From positions 124,001 to 188,000 of the forward strand of contig NZ_JBHMFT010000004.1 in NCBI RefSeq assembly GCF_051433195.1: a stretch of DNA of 64,000 nt. Direction: 5' to 3'. Positions 59,817 through 64,000 of the stretch are shown here, piece by piece. The position numbers were made by a program, and so were the translations under genes. The stretch comes from Falsiroseomonas sp051433195 (GTDB lineage Bacteria > Pseudomonadota > Alphaproteobacteria > Acetobacterales > Acetobacteraceae). The first letter of the stretch is position 1. Every line of letters begins with the position of its first letter. The notes under the pieces are model-generated. The model did no database searches. It was not told the origin of the DNA and saw nothing but the letters and a program-made list of their open reading frames with translations.

Positions 59817-60574
59817 GGGCTGGCGCGTGGCTGCGCCGGGCGCAGGCGGATCTGCCGGTGACGGCGGATCCGGCCGCGGCGCTGGGCGGCACCGGCCCCC
59901 TGCTGGTGCTGGCGCCGCACCCGGATGACGAGAGCCTGGGCTGCGGTGCGCTGCTGGCGGCCTGCGCGGCGGAGGGCCGCCCGGTGCATGTCGTCGTCGT
60001 CAGCGACGGGCGCCTGTCCCACCCCCGCTCCCGCACCCATCCGGCGCAGCGGCTGGTCGCGCTGCGGCAGGCGGAGGCGCGGGCGGCGGTGGCGGAGCTC
60101 GGCCTGGACCCGGCGCGGGACCTGTCCTTCCTCGGCCTGCCGGATTGCGGGGTGCCGGCAGGTGGCCCGGCGCTGGCGGCCGCGGTGGAGGCGTTGCGAG
60201 GCGTGGTGCCCTTCACGCCCGCCGTGGTGCTCGGCCCCTGGCGGCATGACCCGCATGCGGACCATGCGGCGACGGCTGCCATCGCCGTGGCGCTGGCGGC
60301 TGGCTGCGAGGCCCGGCTGCGATCCTATGTCGTCTGGGGCTGGGCCTTCGTCACGCCGCCGCCGGGCTTCGACCTGGGCGCGGAGCCGGAGCCGGAGGGG
60401 GCACCGCAGGGCTGGCGCTTCAGCGCCGGCCGCCACCTGGCGGCGAAGCGTCTTGCGGTGGCGGCGCACAGGTCGCAGACCAGCGGGCTGATCGCCGACG
60501 ACCCCACCGGCTTCCGCCTGGTGCCGGAGGCGCTGGCGCTGTTCCAGCAGCCGGAAGAACTGGTGCTGGCATGA
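59813..60574 (+). CDS. PIG-L family deacetylase
   Basis: A 253-aa zinc-dependent N-deacetylase of the LmbE/PIG-L type. The metal site is clear: APHPDDESLGCG near residues 34-45 and HDPHADHAAT near 145-154. Family members remove acetyl groups from GlcNAc-type groups. It shares ATGA overlaps with the genes on both sides. Its neighbours suggest deacetylation of a glycosylated lipid or small molecule. Confidence 0.93.
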   Translation: MRAGAWLRRAQADLPVTADPAAALGGTGPLLVLAPHPDDESLGCGALLAACAAEGRPVHVVVVSDGRLSHPRSRTHPAQRLVALRQAEARAAVAELGLDPARDLSFLGLPDCGVPAGGPALAAAVEALRGVVPFTPAVVLGPWRHDPHADHAATAAIAVALAAGCEARLRSYVVWGWAFVTPPPGFDLGAEPEPEGAPQGWRFSAGRHLAAKRLAVAAHRSQTSGLIADDPTGFRLVPEALALFQQPEELVLA

Positions 60575-61173
60575 GCCTGCCGGTCGATTACTTCGACGCG
60601 CTGTATGCGAAGTCGCCCGACCCCTGGGGCTTCGAGACAAGCCCGTATGAACGCACCAAATACGCCGCGACGCTCGCCGCCCTGCCCCGCCCGCGCTACG
60701 GCCGGGCGCTGGAGGTCGGCTGCGCCATCGGCGTGCTGACCGCGCTGCTGGCGCCGCGCTGCGAGGCGCTGCTGGCGCTGGACGGGGCGGAGGCGGCGCT
60801 GGCCCTGGCCCGGCGGCGCGTGGCGGCGCTGCCGCAGGTCCGCATCCGTCGCGCCTGGGTGCCGGGCGATTGGCCCCAAGCTGATGGGACCCAAGCTGAT
60901 GGGACCCAGGCTGATGGCCCCTTCGACCTGATCCTGCTGTCGGAGGTGATCTACTACCTGCAGCCGGCCGAGGTGGCGGATCTGGCCCGCCGCGTCCGCG
61001 ACACCGCGGCACCCGGTGCCGACATCCTGGCGGTGCACTGGACCGGGGAGACCGACTACCCGATGTCCGGAGATGCCGCCGCCGAGGCGTTCATCGCGGC
61101 GCTGGGTCCGCAGGCCCGCATCCTGCGGCAGGACCGGCAGCCCGAATACCGGCTCGACCTGATGCGGCTTTGA
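60571..61173 (+). CDS. SAM-dependent methyltransferase (NodS-like)
   Basis: A 200-aa class I methyltransferase. YFDALYAKSPDPWGFETSPYERTKYAATLA is the NodS-type N-terminus, and ALEVGCAIGVLTALLAPRC (about residues 46-64) the SAM site. NodS N-methylates an amino group freed by the deacetylase NodB, and here too a deacetylase gene precedes. A 15-bp tandem triplication inserts three QADGT-like units around residues 103-117. Confidence 0.9.
   Translation: MSLPVDYFDALYAKSPDPWGFETSPYERTKYAATLAALPRPRYGRALEVGCAIGVLTALLAPRCEALLALDGAEAALALARRRVAALPQVRIRRAWVPGDWPQADGTQADGTQADGPFDLILLSEVIYYLQPAEVADLARRVRDTAAPGADILAVHWTGETDYPMSGDAAAEAFIAALGPQARILRQDRQPEYRLDLMRL
60876..60920. repeat. 15-bp in-frame tandem triplication
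   Basis: Units CCAAGCTGATGGGAC (60876-60890), the same sequence (60891-60905) and CCAGGCTGATGGCCC (60906-60920). Being a multiple of three, it adds repeated Gln-Ala-Asp-Gly-Thr units to the methyltransferase without breaking the frame. Confidence 0.9.
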
Positions 61174-61179
61174 ACGCCC

Positions 61180-62331
61180 TCAGCTTCCGCCCGCCAGGCT
61201 CCGCGCCCTGGCCGCATGCGGCAGGGCCTCCGGACGCGACTTGAGCGCGGCGATCATGCCCCGCGCCGCCAGGCTTTCGGTGCGCAGCGCGGCCAGCGGC
61301 AGGGCCTGCTGTGCCAGGCGCGGCGACGCGGACTCGACCTGTTCCCAGCCGGCCCAGAAACTGGCGGCGCCGAGGGCGCGGTCCAGCGTCCCGCCGTCGA
61401 GCCCGGCCAGCGCTGCCGGCAGCGGGCCGGCGCCATCGGCCGCCCGCGCCTGCCAGGCCAGCCGGAACTGGGCGCGGCAGCGCAGGCGGAACAGCGCCTG
61501 GCCGACCGGCTCCAGCCGGTCATCGGCCGTGGTCGCGACGCGCAGCAGGCGGTGGCGCAGGGTCTCGGCCATGCCGGCGGCGGCGCGGCCATCGAGCCGG
61601 GCGGAAACCGTGGTGCGAACCTCCGGCGCATGCCGCACCCGCAGCCCGGCGCGGCGCAGCGCGGCGACCATGGCGCGATCCTCCCCGGCCGGCTGGTCCG
61701 GCACGCCGCCGATCCCGGCCCAGGCGTGGCGCGTCAGGGCGAGGCTGGCGCCGGATTGCCGGGAGTGCCGCGGCCAGGGATCCAGCGGCTCCGGATCGAG
61801 CAGGCTGGCGAGGCGGTCGATCAACAGGGCGTAGCGCTCCTCCGCCCGGATCTGCTCCCGCAGCAGGGGCGGCAGTTGCGCCGCCTCGGCGGTATCCAGG
61901 CGGATGGCGCCGGCCACCGCATCCGCGCCCGCGGCCAGCCAGCCCAGGTTGCCGGCGAGCCAGCCCGGATCGGCCACCGCATCCGCATCCGTGGTCAGCA
62001 GCGCGCCGTCCTCCGCCACCCACGATGCGGCCATGGCCATGGCCCGGCGCCGCGCGTGGCCGGCGGAGGCTTCGGGCATCACCACGTCCCGCAGGATCAG
62101 GCGGAATGGCAGGGCCGCTTCCAGCGCCCGCGCCTGGGCCACGGTGTCGTCGGTGCAGTTGTTGGCCAGGACCAGGACGCCGATCCGGTCCCAGCTACCG
62201 TTCGGCAGGCGTTGCGCGGCAAGACCGGCGAGGCAGGCCGGCAGGCGGTCCGCTTCGTTGTGGGCGGGAATGGCGATCGCCGCCCGCAATGGGCTGCAGT
62301 CCTCGCGCGGTGGTCCTGCAGCCTTGAGCAT
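61180..62331 (-). CDS. glycosyltransferase family 2
   Basis: A 383-aa GT-A fold transferase. It starts AAIAIPAHNEADRLPACL, the nucleotide-sugar site, and shows LTTDADAVADPGWL near residue 117 for the metal-binding D-x-D. No membrane helices. It converges with the methyltransferase gene, with six bases between stop codons. Such a GT2 gene is commonly near PIG-L/methyltransferase pairs. Confidence 0.9.
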   Translation of the reverse strand: MLKAAGPPREDCSPLRAAIAIPAHNEADRLPACLAGLAAQRLPNGSWDRIGVLVLANNCTDDTVAQARALEAALPFRLILRDVVMPEASAGHARRRAMAMAASWVAEDGALLTTDADAVADPGWLAGNLGWLAAGADAVAGAIRLDTAEAAQLPPLLREQIRAEERYALLIDRLASLLDPEPLDPWPRHSRQSGASLALTRHAWAGIGGVPDQPAGEDRAMVAALRRAGLRVRHAPEVRTTVSARLDGRAAAGMAETLRHRLLRVATTADDRLEPVGQALFRLRCRAQFRLAWQARAADGAGPLPAALAGLDGGTLDRALGAASFWAGWEQVESASPRLAQQALPLAALRTESLAARGMIAALKSRPEALPHAARARSLAGGS

Positions 62332-62377
62332 CCGTGGCCAAACGCTGCGACGCCGGGAAGGTTTCGGCGCCGCGCGT

Positions 62378-62764
62378 TCAGCCCACCGCCACCACCCGCC
62401 AGGCCGCCTCCGCCCCGTCCGGTTCCCGGATCGTCACCACCTCCCCGGGCCGCAGCCAGCCGGGGCCGCCGAGGATGCGGGCGAGCGGTGCCTCGGCGGC
62501 TGGCGTTCCCTCCGGCCAGAAGCGCAGCGACCAGCCCTCCTCGTCATGCGCGACGTCGCCGTGGAGAAGCGCGCCGGCCTCGGCCTCCCGCCGCGCCGGC
62601 CAGGGGGCGGGGTCGGCCAGCCAGGCCTCGGCATCGGGTACGCCATGGGCGTCCAGCGCCATGCCGAAGGTGATCCGGTGGGCGCCCTGGTCCTCCGGCG
62701 CGGCCGGGCTCCAGGTACGCACCAGCGTCACGTCAACCAGCTTCGCCGCGGACAATCCGGCCAT
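62378..62764 (-). CDS. hypothetical protein
   Basis: A 128-aa soluble protein with an acidic, beta-rich look: LVDVTLVRTWSPAAPEDQG near the start and GWLRPGEVVTIREPDGAEAAWRVVAVG at the end, which resembles a small beta-barrel. No family recognised. It lies between the kup and GT2 genes on the same strand. Confidence 0.65.
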   Translation of the reverse strand: MAGLSAAKLVDVTLVRTWSPAAPEDQGAHRITFGMALDAHGVPDAEAWLADPAPWPARREAEAGALLHGDVAHDEEGWSLRFWPEGTPAAEAPLARILGGPGWLRPGEVVTIREPDGAEAAWRVVAVG

Positions 62765-62809
62765 TCCTTCTGCAGTAGGCCGGATGAACGCCCGGCGTCG
62801 AGGATCGGT

Positions 62810-64000
62810 TCAGATGGCGACGCGCACGCCAAGCTCCACCACGCGGTCGGAGGGGATGCGGAAGAATTCCGTGGCCGGCAGGGCATTGCGGCTCATGATG
62901 GTGAACAGCCACTGCCGCCAGCGCGGCATCTTCGGCACCGCGGCCGCCACCACCGTCTCCCGCCCCAGGAAATAGCTGGCCTGCATGGACTCGAACGGGA
63001 TGCCGATGTCGCGCAGCGCCTCCAGCTCCTTAGGAAGATTGGGGCTCTCCAGGAAGCCGTAGCGCAGGATGACGCGGTGGATGTCGGGGGCGAGTTCCGT
63101 CACCTCCCGCCGGTCCTCCACGCGGGGAATGTCCTCGTTCATCACCGTCACGAACAGCACCCGCTGGTGCAGCACCTTGTTGTGCTTGAGGTTGTGCAGC
63201 AGCGCGCCGGGCACGAAATCCGCCTGGCTGGTCATGAACACGGCGATGCCGGGCACCCGCAGCGTGCGGCTCTGCGGCAGGCGGGCCAGGAAGGATTTCA
63301 GCGGCAGGCTGTCCTGGCGGAAGCGGGCGAACAGCAATTCACGGCCACGCCGCCAGGTCCGCATCAGGGTGAACAGCGCGATGCCGAGCAGCAGCGGGAA
63401 ATAGCCACCCTCCGGCACCTTCAGCAGGTTGGAGGCGAAGTACAGCACGTCGATCAGCAGGAAGGTGCCGAACACCGGCAGCGCCAGCCACAGCGGCCAG
63501 GCGAAGCGGCGCCAGAACACCACGAGCGCCAGCAGGCTGGTGCAGACGAAGGTGCCGGTCACCGCCAGCCCATAGGCCGCCGCCAGCGCGTCCGAGGTGC
63601 GGAATTCCAGCACCAGGATGATGACCCCGGCCAGCAGCAGGAAGTTCACCTGCGGCACGTAGATCTGGCCCTGCTCCGTCTCGCTGGTGTGCTTCACCGT
63701 CAGCCGTGGCAGCAGGCCGAGCTGCACCGCCTGGCGTGCGACGGAGAAGGCGCCCGAGATCATCGCCTGGCTGGCGATGATGGTGGCCATGGTGGCCAGC
63801 AGCACCAGCGGCAGGCGCAGCACCTCCGGCGCCAGCAGGAAGAACGGGTTGGCCAGCGCCTCCGGATTGGACAGCAGCAGGGCGCCCTGGCCCAGGTAGT
63901 TCAGCACCAGCGCCGGCAGCACGATGAACATCCAGGCGAAGCGGATCGGCTTGGCGCCGAAATGCCCCATGTCGGCGTACAGCGCCTCCCCGCCCGTCAC
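62810..64000 (-). CDS. kup: low-affinity potassium transporter Kup, C-terminal part
   Basis: The last 396 residues of a K+ uptake protein; the N-terminus lies beyond the window's right edge. TGGEALYADMGHFG at the edge is a hallmark of the Kup/HAK family, and about seven more membrane helices follow. The cytoplasmic C-terminal domain (from about VPGIAVFMTS) ends with RIPSDRVVELGVRVAI. K+ symport with H+ is expected. Confidence 0.95.
   Translation of the reverse strand: MTGGEALYADMGHFGAKPIRFAWMFIVLPALVLNYLGQGALLLSNPEALANPFFLLAPEVLRLPLVLLATMATIIASQAMISGAFSVARQAVQLGLLPRLTVKHTSETEQGQIYVPQVNFLLLAGVIILVLEFRTSDALAAAYGLAVTGTFVCTSLLALVVFWRRFAWPLWLALPVFGTFLLIDVLYFASNLLKVPEGGYFPLLLGIALFTLMRTWRRGRELLFARFRQDSLPLKSFLARLPQSRTLRVPGIAVFMTSQADFVPGALLHNLKHNKVLHQRVLFVTVMNEDIPRVEDRREVTELAPDIHRVILRYGFLESPNLPKELEALRDIGIPFESMQASYFLGRETVVAAAVPKMPRWRQWLFTIMSRNALPATEFFRIPSDRVVELGVRVAI

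Overview
The window is about 64 kb of very GC-rich DNA with short intergenic gaps and many ATGA or GTGA stop/start overlaps. Gene content points to an alphaproteobacterium, most likely a Roseomonas-like member of the Acetobacteraceae. Supporting genes are the regulatory PTS set (HprK, RapZ, EIIA-Man, HPr, EI), DUF1489, a TIGR02186/TauE pair, sdhCDAB and several TRAP components. The family-level assignment is inference, since no rRNA is present.

Layout. 0-5 kb: beta carbonic anhydrase, purH, a flavin reductase, and ahcY behind a near-perfect 18-bp palindrome. 5-14 kb: two membrane proteins, an rpe / heparinase-like / glycosyltransferase operon, an Lrp-type regulator, rsmB, an ArnT-like transferase and a DedA protein. 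14-20 kb: RraA-like protein, a CatB-type acetyltransferase of atypical composition, RutE-like reductase, NfuA, a universal stress protein, TIGR02186 and TauE. 20-28 kb: 5'-nucleotidase, DUF938, the PTS operon, a threonine dehydratase-like enzyme and a peptidoglycan-binding protein. 28.4-36.2 kb: a seven-gene operon for a hydrogenase-4-like membrane complex whose large subunit lacks the NiFe cysteine motifs (Ehr type). 36-39 kb: TRAP permeases and TrmO. 39-41 kb: a chimeric toxin with a probable immunity partner. 41-46 kb: aldo/keto reductase, an IalB-like exported protein, a block of five hairpins, uppP, a TRAP binding protein and a low-GC orphan gene. 46-52 kb: sdhCDAB, a YajG-like lipoprotein and asd. 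52-58 kb: an MCP, a TAXI binding protein, DUF1489 and a CoA-transferase pair. 58-64 kb: tRNA-Ala(GGC), a four-gene acyl-CoA dehydrogenase / PIG-L / methyltransferase / GT2 cluster, and the C-terminal part of kup.

Housekeeping genes dominate, but three parts are accessory or poorly understood: the Ehr-type operon with its interleaved palindromic repeats, the toxin/immunity pair, and the acyl-CoA dehydrogenase / PIG-L / methyltransferase / GT2 cluster. Small structured repeats recur: two copies of a G-rich palindromic element with a compensatory difference, a long hairpin between the TRAP permease genes, five consecutive hairpins before uppP, and three independent 13-15 bp tandem triplications.
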